A stretch of 64,000 bases of DNA from Acidobacteriota bacterium (GTDB lineage Bacteria; Acidobacteriota; Terriglobia; Bryobacterales; Bryobacteraceae), in assembly GCA_025352795.1 (NCBI GenBank), contig JANXSF010000137.1, forward strand, positions 103,439 through 167,438, read 5' to 3'. Both the position numbers and the translations under genes were made by a program. Positions 9,139 through 17,936 of the stretch are shown one piece after another. Within the stretch, counting starts at the first letter, position 1; every line of letters begins with the position of its first letter. The notes beneath the pieces were generated by a model. That model made no database searches, was not told where the DNA came from, and saw nothing but the letters and a program-made list of their open reading frames with translations.

Positions 9139-9888
9139 ATGCGGCGGCACATTAAAATTACCTTGTCCTACGACGGGGTGGCGTATCACGGTTGGCAGCT
9201 TCAGCCTGATGGCTTGATTACGATTCAGAGCGAAGTGGAGCGAGTTGTTTCTTATATTGACAAGAAGCCAGTGAAAGTGGCTTCCTCCGGCAGAACCGAT
9301 GCAGGCGTGCATGCCTTGGCTCAGATCGCCACATTCCCGATTGAATGCCAAATTCCATTGGTGAATCTACAGCGGGCCATGAACCGTTTTCTACCGACGG
9401 ATATCCGCATTCTTCACGTGGAGGAAGTAGATGCGGCGTTTCATCCTCGTTTTGACGCCAAGTCGAAACTATACGAATACCGGTTGTTTCGGGAAGAGAT
9501 CTGCTCTCCGTTTGTGCGCCCCCATGTGCATCATCACCCTTTTCCGTTGAATGAGGGTTTGATGGTGGAGGCGGCGAAGTTGTTAGAGGGTCGGCACGAT
9601 TTTTCTGCGTTCGCTGCTGCAGATGTACGGGATATCCATAACTATTCCAAGGTGCGGACCATTTTTACTTCCACGCTGGAACGCCAAGGACCCTGCTTGA
9701 TCTACCAGGTATCTGGCAATGGATTTCTAAAACACATGATTCGGAACGTGGTGGGGACGCTGATAGAGGTCGGGAAGGGAAATCTTACGCTGGCTGGGCT
9801 GACAGAATTTGTGGAACGTCGAGGTAAGGGGAAGGCCGGGCCGACAGTGGCGGCACAAGGGCTGTTTCTGATTCGGGTGGACTATTAA
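9139..9888 (+). CDS. truA: tRNA pseudouridine(38-40) synthase TruA
   Basis: The 249-residue protein has the normal TruA length. It isomerises uridines 38-40 in the anticodon stem-loop. The catalytic Asp54 lies in SSGRTDAGVHA, preceded by LSYDGVAYHGWQ. FHPRFDAKSKLYEYR and the C-terminal FLKHMIRNVVGTLIEVGKG and GPTVAAQGLFL match the family's conserved blocks. It follows pyrE by 17 bp. The 150 bp after it, up to the lexA stop, hold no feature I can support. Confidence 0.97.
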   Translation: MRRHIKITLSYDGVAYHGWQLQPDGLITIQSEVERVVSYIDKKPVKVASSGRTDAGVHALAQIATFPIECQIPLVNLQRAMNRFLPTDIRILHVEEVDAAFHPRFDAKSKLYEYRLFREEICSPFVRPHVHHHPFPLNEGLMVEAAKLLEGRHDFSAFAAADVRDIHNYSKVRTIFTSTLERQGPCLIYQVSGNGFLKHMIRNVVGTLIEVGKGNLTLAGLTEFVERRGKGKAGPTVAAQGLFLIRVDY

Positions 9889-10041
9889 AACAAAACAACG
9901 GCATTTGATGGCAATACCAAAAATGAAGGCCGAGACGTAAGCTTGCGCGTAGTGGTATCGGCCATACTTTAAGCATAATGATATTACTTCTCATTGGTGT
10001 GAATATGCCGCCAATGCCTGTGGCAACCCCCTTAAAATCAC

Positions 10042-10656
10042 CTAAGTCAATCGCCGAATGACCGTCCGCACGGCCCCTTGAATCACCAGTTCCGACCTTG
10101 GAATCAGTTCCGGATAAGCGGGATTCTCTGCCTTCAAAAACCATTTCCCCTTCACCCGCACCAGGCGTTTCAACGTGCTTTCTCCATCAATCAAAGCCAC
10201 TACAATTTGCCCGGCGTTCGGATTGGGGGTTGGCTCAATCACTACCGTATCGCCACTGAGGATTCCGGCGTCTTTCATGGAATCGCCACGAACTACTAAC
10301 GCATAGCTGCCTTCCTTGGGTTTAAAGCCCAGGGTAGGTTCGTCCAGATTCAGCCAGCTTTCCGGCCTGGTTGCGTTGAACTGCTGCGGTGGCCCGGCGG
10401 GGATTTGTCCGAACAATGGAATGGGCACTGGTGGAGGCAACTGGTCTGGTTGCGAGACCAGATCAATTTGGCGGGACCCGCGTCGTGCCCGTCGGATGAA
10501 TCCTTTTGTTTCAAGAGCCAACAGATGTCCGGCAACTCCGTTGGGGCTGGCGATGGAAAACTTTTTCTGGATTTCTGGAATGGATGGGGAACAACCGCAC
10601 TCGCGTCGGAACTCCACGATAAAGTCGTAAATGATCTGTTGCCGTTCCGTGAGCAT
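10042..10656 (-). CDS. lexA: LexA repressor (SOS regulator)
   Basis: The ATG at 10656 gives 204 residues with the canonical start MLTERQQIIYDFIVEF; a longer frame upstream is not needed. Residues 1-65 are the winged-helix DNA-binding domain. The self-cleavage site is Ala87-Gly88 in FGQIPAGPP, and the catalytic dyad is Ser126 (VRGDSMKDAGI) with Lys163 (GESTLKRL). RecA-stimulated cleavage would therefore work normally. It is divergent from the DUF72 gene across 32 bp that contain a palindrome at 10661-10676, a likely LexA operator controlling both genes, including autorepression. Confidence 0.95.
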   Translation of the reverse strand: MLTERQQIIYDFIVEFRRECGCSPSIPEIQKKFSIASPNGVAGHLLALETKGFIRRARRGSRQIDLVSQPDQLPPPVPIPLFGQIPAGPPQQFNATRPESWLNLDEPTLGFKPKEGSYALVVRGDSMKDAGILSGDTVVIEPTPNPNAGQIVVALIDGESTLKRLVRVKGKWFLKAENPAYPELIPRSELVIQGAVRTVIRRLT

Positions 10657-10667
10657 GATAGTATAAA
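10639..10667 (+). promoter_or_regulatory. Candidate promoter of the DUF72 gene
   Basis: TTGCCG at 10639-10644 and TATAAA at 10662-10667 are separated by 17 bp, a good sigma-70 type match. Transcription would start about 15 nt before the ATG at 10689. The -35 lies inside the lexA coding region, and the -10 lies inside the palindrome at 10661-10676. Confidence 0.5.
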
Positions 10668-10676
10668 CATTTACAC
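10661..10676. promoter_or_regulatory. Candidate LexA operator (16-bp imperfect palindrome)
   Basis: GTATAAACATTTACAC is an inverted repeat with six of seven pairs matched and A/T flanks that extend the symmetry by one pair. It lies between the lexA ATG (10656) and the DUF72 ATG (10689) and covers the -10 of the DUF72 promoter. Autoregulation is usual for lexA, so LexA is the obvious candidate to bind here. The motif is not one of the well-known LexA boxes, so this is inference from position and symmetry. Confidence 0.5.
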
Positions 10677-10688
10677 TTTTCGGTTGCC

Positions 10689-11660
10689 ATGTCAACACCC
10701 TCTTTATTTGCGGAACCTCCTTCACGGCTGGCTACCTCACTGGCCAAGCTAGCGAGTCAGAATGTTTTCATCGGGACCAGTTCCTGGAAATATACTGGCT
10801 GGATGGGGCAAATTTACCATGAAGAAAATTACCGTACGCGAGGTAAGTTTTCTCAAAAACGGTTTGAAGAAACGTGCCTGGCAGAGTATGCCGATACCTT
10901 TCCAATTGTCTGTGGCGATTTTTCGTTCTATCAATTTCCCAGTGAAGTGTTCTGGCGGAAACTATTCGCATCAGCACCCAGCTCTTTGCGGTTTGCGTTC
11001 AAGGCACCTGAAGAAATTACGGTGAAGCAATTTCCGACGCATGCCCGCTATGGTCCTCGAGGTGGGTTGATGAATGAATCGTTCCTCAGTGCCGATATTT
11101 TTGAACGAATGTTTCTGGAATTGCTGGGGCCATACGCCGACCGGACAACGGTCGTTATGTTGGAGTTCGGTACCTTTTCGAAATCTGCGTTTGCAAAAAA
11201 TGAAAGGGAAAGTGCTGAGAAGTTTGTGGAGTTGTTGGATGAATTTCTGAGTAAACTTCCGACGACTTTCCGGTATGGGGTTGAGATTCGGAACGCCGAT
11301 TTTCTAGGTCCTCTCTATTTCGATTGTCTGCGTCGGCATGGCGTTGCGCATGTGTTCAACGCCTGGACTCGGATGCCGGAGTTGCAGACGCAGATCGAAT
11401 TGCCAGCAAGCCAGACGGCTGATTTCCTGGTGACTCGCGCCTTGTTGAAGCGCGATCGGCCTTATGAAGAAGCAGTGACAAAATTCGCTCCTTATGAGAA
11501 AGTGCAGGAGCCCAATCCTGCTGCCCGCATCGCACTGGCTGAACTGGTGAAGCGCGCTTTGAAGCAAAAGCAGCCAGCCTATTTATTTGTGAACAATCGA
11601 CTGGAAGGGAATGCGCCAGGGACCATTGAAGCAGTACTTGATATTTTGGAAGACGATTGA
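10689..11660 (+). CDS. DUF72 (YecE-like) family protein
   Basis: The 323-residue protein shows the DUF72 signature: VFIGTSSWKYTGWMGQIYH near the N-terminus, YADTFPIVCGDFSFYQFPS, FAFKAPEEITV, VMLEFGTFSK, YGVEIRNADF, and the C-terminal PAYLFVNNRLEGNAPGTIEAV. The fold is a TIM-barrel; the biochemical role is not established. It is transcribed divergently from lexA, and its candidate promoter overlaps a palindrome next to lexA. It may therefore belong to the SOS regulon here. The stop codon lies 3 bp from the stop of the convergent AsmA gene. Confidence 0.85.
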   Translation: MSTPSLFAEPPSRLATSLAKLASQNVFIGTSSWKYTGWMGQIYHEENYRTRGKFSQKRFEETCLAEYADTFPIVCGDFSFYQFPSEVFWRKLFASAPSSLRFAFKAPEEITVKQFPTHARYGPRGGLMNESFLSADIFERMFLELLGPYADRTTVVMLEFGTFSKSAFAKNERESAEKFVELLDEFLSKLPTTFRYGVEIRNADFLGPLYFDCLRRHGVAHVFNAWTRMPELQTQIELPASQTADFLVTRALLKRDRPYEEAVTKFAPYEKVQEPNPAARIALAELVKRALKQKQPAYLFVNNRLEGNAPGTIEAVLDILEDD

Positions 11661-11663
11661 ATT

Positions 11664-13850
11664 CTACTTCTTGCGGAACTGATCGAAAAAATCTTTCACG
11701 CCCTCTGCAGCATTTTGAATGTCTTTCATTGACTTTACGATTCCCGCACCGGATTGCAATTTCATCTTTGCAATTTGCCCCGCATCAGGAACCAACTTGG
11801 GTTTAGAAAGCAGGCCAGTTGCCAGAATCGGCAGAATGAGTTCTCCCTTTTCGTTGGCAAGGACGGTGGAAAGAAATCCACCAATTTGAGTGCCGCCAGC
11901 GCTTCTGCTGAAGTCTTTATCAAGGATGGTCATCAACTTCATATTCATGCTTTCATCTAGAAGATTGAGCGTGCCGGCAGCGCCAAGCGAGCCTCCGCCA
12001 AATTCCAAACGGATGTTGTCACTTTGGGCCAATCCATTTTCGATTTTTATGGCACCGGCCAATTTTACGAAATCGGTGAACGAAGTGGCTTTGGCCGAAA
12101 AGCCCAGAAACTGGCCAATGCGGGCGAATTCATTGACAAGATTCAAACCATTCAGGCGTCCATCGGTCAGCTCAAATTTCACGGTGCCGTTTAGGGATTT
12201 GGCTAGCGGTTCATTTGGTCTCAGGTGAAATCGAAGACCGCCGTCAGCAGTCAACCTGCCGGATAATAATTGCTTCAAACCGGTAGTGGAACTCAACAAC
12301 TGCATGGCATCAATGCCGTTGACCTTGGTGGTGACTTGCACTTGAATTGGGTCCTGACGTAGATCAGATTCGATAGCGGCTCCAATTTTTCCTCCGTACA
12401 GCGTGCCCTCCAGCGGGTCCATTTTCAAGTTTCCCTGGTGAAGGGAAAACTGAGTTTGTACGTTGTCAAACGTCAACTCACTGGTGATCAGTTTCCCGAT
12501 TTTTGCGCTGCCACGCAACGATTGCCGAAATGCTGTTGACGTCTTACCGGCTTGTCCGCCAGAACTGGCAGCCGGGACCAAAGACAGCTCCGGAGTCTCC
12601 ACTTCGAACTGGATCAAGTCCGGCGTGGCGTGAAATGAAGCGTGGCGCAGTTGTACGGGCTTGGCTAAGCCGGCAACAGTAATTGTGGCTCCATCCAATG
12701 TGCCTGATGCTTTGTAGTTCATTGCCTCAGGGCGATTGGCTGGTCCGTTAAGAGTCGCTTGCAGTGCGATCTTGCCACTGGCATTGACGTCTTTCACGCT
12801 GGCACCAAAGGCAGATGCAGTGGCCAGCATTTCGGCAATGGTGCCAGCGGATTCAATCCGGGCTTCAATCATGGGAGACTTCGAAACTTCATTCACTTTC
12901 AAGTTGGCATTCGCTCGAAACTCGCCAGATTCGACGACGAAAGGTTGGAAGGTGGCCACGTCATCGGCAAGCGATATTTGCAATGCCGAGATGTGAACTG
13001 GATGCTTCCATTCCTTGCGATTCACTTGCAGGTTATTGGCGTTGATCGAAGCCTTGAGCTGATCGCCGGGCGTGACGGTCCCAGCTATGGTTGCAGAAAG
13101 AGCCGGTTCCACCATAGTCAAATTTGTTGAGAACTGAATGGGTGCTGTAGCAGTTGTCGCGCGCACTGTGCCGGTGGCTGCGATCCCTTTTAATCCCGCT
13201 TGGCTAAGGTCTGTCAGAGTGAATTTACCGTCAAATCCTTTATCCACAATTCCGGCAATCTCTACCAGTTGTTTGCCTTCACCGGGCAGGTGAGCAGAAG
13301 CTTCCACCTTGGCTGGCTTACCGGGGACAAAATTGTGCAGGGCGACGTTTACGCCGGTAATGGTTTGGAAAGGGGATTCGGTTCGGTTGATGGTTACAGT
13401 TCCGTCTTGCACGGTGAGTTCCGCAAAGGAAAGTTTGCTATCCCCGCCACTTTCTTTTTGTTGACCCAACGATCCGTAATTCCATTTGCCTTCGGCATTG
13501 CGAATCAAATTCACAGTTGGACGAATGATCGTCAACGCATCCACTTTCACTTGCTTGTTAAAAAGAGATCTCAGGTCAAAATTGACCAGGATTTCGCTAG
13601 CGGTGAGGAAGGGTGTCGAGGAATTATATTTATGATCCTCGGCTACTTTCACGTCATTTACTTTCACCGATAAGGGATACAACTTCAGACCTAAAGTTCC
13701 GAGGTCGATCTTTCGCTTTAGACTTGATTCCAGTGCTGATTGGATTTGCGGTCGGAACGAATTGGCATCGAATAGCAGGGGCAATGCAGCAGCCGCGCCC
13801 AAAATTAAAGCGATGAATCCGCCAAGTGCAAACAGTATTTTCTTGTTCAT
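11664..13850 (-). CDS. AsmA family protein
   Basis: The 728-residue protein has one N-terminal membrane anchor (KILFALGGFIALILGAAAAL) followed by a long beta-strand-rich region. LFDANSFRPQIQSALESSLKRKIDLGTLGLKLYPLSVKVNDVKV is the AsmA N-terminal signature. The C-terminal part around LNGTVKFELTDGRLNGLNLVNEFARIGQF and GGGSLGAAGTLNLLDESMNMKLM is the AsmA_2 region. AsmA proteins belong to the bridge-like lipid-transfer group and act at the cell envelope. It ends 3 bp from the DUF72 gene (convergent) and follows a CocE-type hydrolase gene by 15 bp on the same strand. Confidence 0.88.
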   Translation of the reverse strand: MNKKILFALGGFIALILGAAAALPLLFDANSFRPQIQSALESSLKRKIDLGTLGLKLYPLSVKVNDVKVAEDHKYNSSTPFLTASEILVNFDLRSLFNKQVKVDALTIIRPTVNLIRNAEGKWNYGSLGQQKESGGDSKLSFAELTVQDGTVTINRTESPFQTITGVNVALHNFVPGKPAKVEASAHLPGEGKQLVEIAGIVDKGFDGKFTLTDLSQAGLKGIAATGTVRATTATAPIQFSTNLTMVEPALSATIAGTVTPGDQLKASINANNLQVNRKEWKHPVHISALQISLADDVATFQPFVVESGEFRANANLKVNEVSKSPMIEARIESAGTIAEMLATASAFGASVKDVNASGKIALQATLNGPANRPEAMNYKASGTLDGATITVAGLAKPVQLRHASFHATPDLIQFEVETPELSLVPAASSGGQAGKTSTAFRQSLRGSAKIGKLITSELTFDNVQTQFSLHQGNLKMDPLEGTLYGGKIGAAIESDLRQDPIQVQVTTKVNGIDAMQLLSSTTGLKQLLSGRLTADGGLRFHLRPNEPLAKSLNGTVKFELTDGRLNGLNLVNEFARIGQFLGFSAKATSFTDFVKLAGAIKIENGLAQSDNIRLEFGGGSLGAAGTLNLLDESMNMKLMTILDKDFSRSAGGTQIGGFLSTVLANEKGELILPILATGLLSKPKLVPDAGQIAKMKLQSGAGIVKSMKDIQNAAEGVKDFFDQFRKK

Positions 13851-13865
13851 TTGAAAATCAATCCA

Positions 13866-15713
13866 TCATTTCAAGACCATCACATCCAGGCGCGATTCCT
13901 GCGTCGGGCCGAAGTACACACGTTCCGTTGCCTTTACGAAATCGGAGCGTTTCGCCTGATAGATATCTACAAACTGCTGTGGATTGCGGTCGACCAATGG
14001 GAACCAGGAACTTTGAATCTGAACCATGATTTTATGTCCAGGGCGGAAAGTATGAAAGACATCAGGCAAAGTGAATTCTATCTTTTCCATTTTCCCAGGG
14101 ATGAAGGCTTCAGGGGTTTCAAAGCTTTTGCGATAGCGACCGCGGAATGGTTCACCACGAATGAGTTCCTGATATCCGCCCATGCGCACGTTGGTGGGGT
14201 TCGGAACGGGATCGGGATAGTCAGACGGATAGACGTCGATCAGCTTCACTACGAAATCGGAATCAGTTCCGGTAGTGGAAACATATAACGTGGCCTTGAG
14301 AGGTCCGGCAAGAGTGGTGTCAACTTCCAGCAATGGAGTTTGATAGACCAGCACGTCGGGCCGGGTGGCGGCAAAACGTTGATCGTCCAGCATGTGTTCG
14401 CGGGTCATGGTGTTGGCGATGTAGCCGACGTAGGGTACCGGACGGGCGGGGTCGCTTACGTATTCGTCATTGGCTTTTACGGTAGGCCTGTTCCAACTTA
14501 AAGCTCCATTAGTGCTGAGGAAGAGACTGACAGGTGTGGCACCGGGCGGTGGCCAGGATGGATAATTTCGCCAGACATTGGTTCCTGTTTCGAACACAAT
14601 AGCTTCGGCCAATTTAGGATCTTTTTTATCTTTGAGGAAATATTCGAAGAAGGGAAGTTCCACGTTCTTCTGGTAGTGTTCGGAAGTCTTCGTGTTGAAA
14701 TCCACACTGCCTAATGACTTGCCTGTACTGCTTGCCCATCCACCGTGATACCAAGGGCCCATCACCAAAATGTTAAATGTTCCGGGGGAACTCTTTTCCA
14801 CTTTGCGGTACGTTTCCAGAGTGCCGAACAGATCTTCAGCATCGAACCAGCCACCCACTGTCATCACTGCAGGCTTGATGTTGGTCAGGTGCGGACGAAT
14901 GTCGCGCGCCTTCCAGAAGGCATCATAGTTGGGATGCTGGGCCATGTCGCGCCAGAATGGAACAGCGTTCTTGTTCATCTTTTCGTTGATTTCGGCGAGT
15001 GTGCCCATACCAAGAAACAGGTCGTAGCCATCGGGTGAAGTGTAGTCGAATACTTGCAGAGGGGTGTTGTCGGCCTTGGCATGATTTTCACGAGAGTTGG
15101 CCCAAAGCCAGCGGAATGCATGAGCCAAATAGAGCGCCCCGTTGTGATGGAAGTCATCGCCAATGAACCAGTCCGTAACGGGCGCTTGCGGGGATACTGC
15201 TTTCAAGGCGGGGTGCGCATCGATCATACCTGTGGACGTGTAGAAGCCTGGATAAGAGATGCCGTACATGCCGACCCGTCCATTGTGACCTTCAATATTC
15301 TTCAGCAGGAAGTCGATGGAATCGCGCGTATCGGAACTCTCGTCCACATCTTTTAGCCCCTGTTTATTAGGGTTGTGCGGACGGACTTGTTCAAAGACGC
15401 CTTCCGATTTGAAACGTCCACGCACGTCCTGATAGACGAAAATGTAGCCTTCTTTGGTGAATAATTCGGAGGGGCCGAGCGAGGTGCGGTACTGGTCAAC
15501 TCCGTAGGGCTTGACGCTGTAGGGAGTGCGCGTAAACATCACCGGGTAGGTTTTGGACGAATTCTTGGGTACGTAGACGGAGGTGAATAGTTTGACTCCG
15601 TCGCGCATGGGAATATTGAAATCGAACTTTGTGTAGTGTTCTTTTACGTAGTCGATTCCTTGGCCGAAGCAGGCTGGAATCAGAAGGAAGAGGAGCAGTC
15701 GTTTGAAAGGCAT
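13866..15713 (-). CDS. Exported CocE/NonD-family alpha/beta hydrolase (Xaa-Pro dipeptidyl-peptidase-like)
   Basis: The 615-residue protein begins with a signal peptide (MPFKRLLLFLLIPACFGQG). The S15 peptidase alpha/beta-hydrolase domain follows: MRDGVKLFTSVYVP, YIFVYQDVRGRFKSEG, and the nucleophile elbow GMYGISYPG with Ser153. MTVGGWFDAEDLFGT and MGPWYHGGW supply the expected acid and histidine regions. The C-terminal jelly-roll (X-Pro_C) domain begins near VDTTLAGPLKATLYVSTTG and ends in the binding face FRPGHKIMVQIQSSWFP. Members hydrolyse proline peptides, glutaryl-cephalosporins or cocaine-like esters; the substrate is unknown here. AsmA follows by 15 bp. Confidence 0.9.
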   Translation of the reverse strand: MPFKRLLLFLLIPACFGQGIDYVKEHYTKFDFNIPMRDGVKLFTSVYVPKNSSKTYPVMFTRTPYSVKPYGVDQYRTSLGPSELFTKEGYIFVYQDVRGRFKSEGVFEQVRPHNPNKQGLKDVDESSDTRDSIDFLLKNIEGHNGRVGMYGISYPGFYTSTGMIDAHPALKAVSPQAPVTDWFIGDDFHHNGALYLAHAFRWLWANSRENHAKADNTPLQVFDYTSPDGYDLFLGMGTLAEINEKMNKNAVPFWRDMAQHPNYDAFWKARDIRPHLTNIKPAVMTVGGWFDAEDLFGTLETYRKVEKSSPGTFNILVMGPWYHGGWASSTGKSLGSVDFNTKTSEHYQKNVELPFFEYFLKDKKDPKLAEAIVFETGTNVWRNYPSWPPPGATPVSLFLSTNGALSWNRPTVKANDEYVSDPARPVPYVGYIANTMTREHMLDDQRFAATRPDVLVYQTPLLEVDTTLAGPLKATLYVSTTGTDSDFVVKLIDVYPSDYPDPVPNPTNVRMGGYQELIRGEPFRGRYRKSFETPEAFIPGKMEKIEFTLPDVFHTFRPGHKIMVQIQSSWFPLVDRNPQQFVDIYQAKRSDFVKATERVYFGPTQESRLDVMVLK

Positions 15714-15861
15714 GCCGTACTGTGATTTGTACCATGGCTTGATGGGGAGTGAGAAGCGTGCCTTGAACGCTGTTCAGATTACTTGATCTGTAAGAGCTGA
15801 ATTTGCCGTTCGACTTGCGGTAAATACGCATTACAACACATAAGGCTTTTAGAAGAATACT

Positions 15862-16101
15862 TCACAGACCCAACTCATCTTTCACTTGGCTCCAGGGATT
15901 TGTTGTGCCTTCTTCTACTTGCTCCAGTGCCTGGCGAACTTTGGTTGCTTCTTTAGAATTGAGGACATCATCTGGGCCTTGAATTGTTTGTCGGTCCATA
16001 TGAACACGGCCTGCTTTTGGGATGACTATTTGGCGGCGCTGACCGATGCGGCTTAGTGGAGCGCTGACGATTTCTTTTTTCTGCATGGACCGACTAGGCA
16101 T
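15862..16101 (-). CDS. AbrB/MazE-type antitoxin-like protein, internally shortened
   Basis: The 79-residue product contains LSRIGQRRQIVIPKA, the first half of a SpoVT/AbrB swapped-hairpin DNA-binding domain. It ends DDVLNSKEATKVRQALEQVEEGTTNPWSQVKDELGL, like the toxin-binding tail of many antitoxins. The second half of the AbrB hairpin (the LxLxxGDxVE-like part) is missing; the chain jumps from IVIPKA to GRVHMDRQT. No toxin gene is adjacent, so it is probably an orphan, decayed antitoxin. A second ATG at 16086 is possible. An exact 15-bp tandem repeat lies 37 bp upstream. Confidence 0.6.
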   Translation of the reverse strand: MPSRSMQKKEIVSAPLSRIGQRRQIVIPKAGRVHMDRQTIQGPDDVLNSKEATKVRQALEQVEEGTTNPWSQVKDELGL

Positions 16102-16137
16102 GCTTTCAGCTTATCGGCGAATCAGAAAATGTCAAGG

Positions 16138-16167
16138 ATGGTGTTTGGGATAATGGTGTTTGGGATA
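16138..16167. repeat. Exact 15-bp tandem duplication
   Basis: ATGGTGTTTGGGATA occurs twice in direct succession at 16138-16152 and 16153-16167 without a mismatch. It lies between the antitoxin-like gene (leftward) and the potassium channel gene (rightward). It could be replication slippage or a paired binding site. Confidence 0.85.
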
Positions 16168-16225
16168 TTTGGTCACGTTGTAAGCATGCTGATATCATGC
16201 AAGTAACGCAACACCCTAATGAAAC

Positions 16226-17203
16226 ATGCCAAAGGACAAGCATCCCATCCCAATAAATCCTGCAATTGACCGCGAAGAATTGAACCAGGATCTTGGCCTT
16301 GGTGGACGCCTGGCCAACCAGTCCCGATTGCGGGCCATGAACCAGGATGGCACCTTTAATGTGGATCGATTTGGTGCGCCGAAATGGGAGGCGCTGAACG
16401 TTTATCACGCACTGTTAACCATCCCATGGTGGAAATTTCTGAGCCTGGTGGTGCTGGCTTATCTGTTCCTCAACAGCCTGTTTGCCCTTGGTTACATTCT
16501 GTGTGGACCGGGGTCGATTTCTGGTGTGAATGAAAGCACGTTCGGTATCCGATTTCTGGAAAGTTTCTTTTTCAGCGTGCAGACTCTGGTGACCATTGGC
16601 TACGGCAAGATGACTCCGGAAGGTATCCCAGCCAACGTTCTGGTGGCGGTGGAAGCTCTTACTGGACTGCTGGGATTTGCGCTGGCTACTGGACTTTTGT
16701 TCGCTCGATTTTCTCGACCCATTGCGCACCTGCGTTTTAGCAAGAACGCGGTGATTGCTCCATTCCATGGCGGCCGTGCGATTATGTTTCGGTTGGCCAA
16801 TGGCAGCACCAATGAATTGGCAGAGGTGCGCGCCCGAGTGACACTACTGCGACTGGAAGAAAAGAATGGGCAGATGGTGCGCAAATTTCACCAATTAAAT
16901 TTGGAGCGCGATCGAGTTGGGTTTCTTCCCATCCAGTGGGTGGTGGTGCACCCGATTGATTCGGAGAGTCCTTTCTACGGCCAGACCGAAGCAGAGTTTT
17001 TGCAAAGCGAACCGGAAGTTCTGGTTCTGATCAGCGCCACCGATGAAACGTTCATGCAGACAGTGCATACACGCTATTCGTATCGATTTGAGGAAATGGC
17101 ATGGGGCGTTAAATTTCGCGATATCTACGAAACATCGCCCGAGGGTCGGACGCGGCTGGACGTTCGTCGGCTGGATGAATACGACGCAATCGAACTGCCT
17201 TGA
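16226..17203 (+). CDS. Inward-rectifier potassium channel (KirBac type)
   Basis: The 325-residue subunit has two membrane helices (about 68-92 and 133-161) flanking a pore loop with the potassium selectivity filter TIGYG at residues 123-127. The N-terminal slide-helix region (NVYHALLTIPWW) and the C-terminal immunoglobulin-like cytoplasmic domain (about 165-300, with GGRAIMFRLANGSTN) are those of prokaryotic Kir channels. It would form a tetramer in the inner membrane and pass potassium. The gene is monocistronic and ends 3 bp from the stop of the convergent pgl gene. Confidence 0.94.
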   Translation: MPKDKHPIPINPAIDREELNQDLGLGGRLANQSRLRAMNQDGTFNVDRFGAPKWEALNVYHALLTIPWWKFLSLVVLAYLFLNSLFALGYILCGPGSISGVNESTFGIRFLESFFFSVQTLVTIGYGKMTPEGIPANVLVAVEALTGLLGFALATGLLFARFSRPIAHLRFSKNAVIAPFHGGRAIMFRLANGSTNELAEVRARVTLLRLEEKNGQMVRKFHQLNLERDRVGFLPIQWVVVHPIDSESPFYGQTEAEFLQSEPEVLVLISATDETFMQTVHTRYSYRFEEMAWGVKFRDIYETSPEGRTRLDVRRLDEYDAIELP

Positions 17204-17206
17204 ATC

Positions 17207-17929
17207 TTATTCGAGCAACGCCGCAGCAGCTTCATCCACATACCATTCCGTGGATCCTCGAGTAGTAATTGCCAATTGCATGGGGAACTCCATGGGGTCC
17301 GTGGGGAATTCCAGAACAGCTTTTAATGCGTGGGATTTGTCGGTGCCAGTGATTAGGCAAATGCGGTTACTGGCGCGCTGAATGGGGCCCGGAAGCAGCG
17401 TGATCCTCCACTGCTTTTTCCCTTCCACATAGAGAGCAGCCACAATTTCAGAATGATTTTCAATAGACGGTTCACCAGGGAAAAGGCTGGCTGTGTGAGC
17501 ATCGTTACCCATGCCCAGTTGTACGATATCGAAAATTGGAAAATCTCCAGGTTGCAAATTGAAGTAGGAAACAATGTCTTCTGTGTAGCGCTTTGCTGCA
17601 TCTACTGCTGATAATTCTGAAGGGATGCGATGGATTGTGGGGCGCGGATACTTCAACGAATCCAGCAGAAATTCCTTAGTCATGCGGTAATTACTTTGGG
17701 CGTCGGTGGGTGGCACGCCGCGTTCGTCCGCCCAAAACAGGTGAACTGTGGCCCAATCGATTTGCTGTTTGACCAATTCCTGGAAAAGCAGTTTAGGGGT
17801 GGAGCCACCGGAAACGGCCAGGCTAACCTTGTTCGTCTTACGATTAATGGTGCTGATAATTTTGGTGATGCGATCAGCAGCGGCAGCGGCTGCGGCCTGT
17901 GGAGTTGGAAGTTTGAATAGCTTCGCCAT
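17207..17929 (-). CDS. pgl: 6-phosphogluconolactonase
   Basis: The 240-residue protein hydrolyses 6-phosphogluconolactone, the step after Zwf. It shows the glucosamine-6-phosphate isomerase-like fold of the DevB/Pgl family: LAVSGGSTPKLLFQEL (phosphate loop), VHLFWADERGVPPTDAQSNYRMTKE, and IVQLGMGNDAHTASLFPG. It is the last gene of zwf-opcA-pgl, 7 bp after opcA. All three genes of the oxidative branch are therefore together in pathway order. Confidence 0.95.
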   Translation of the reverse strand: MAKLFKLPTPQAAAAAAADRITKIISTINRKTNKVSLAVSGGSTPKLLFQELVKQQIDWATVHLFWADERGVPPTDAQSNYRMTKEFLLDSLKYPRPTIHRIPSELSAVDAAKRYTEDIVSYFNLQPGDFPIFDIVQLGMGNDAHTASLFPGEPSIENHSEIVAALYVEGKKQWRITLLPGPIQRASNRICLITGTDKSHALKAVLEFPTDPMEFPMQLAITTRGSTEWYVDEAAAALLE

Positions 17930-17936
17930 AGTGAGT

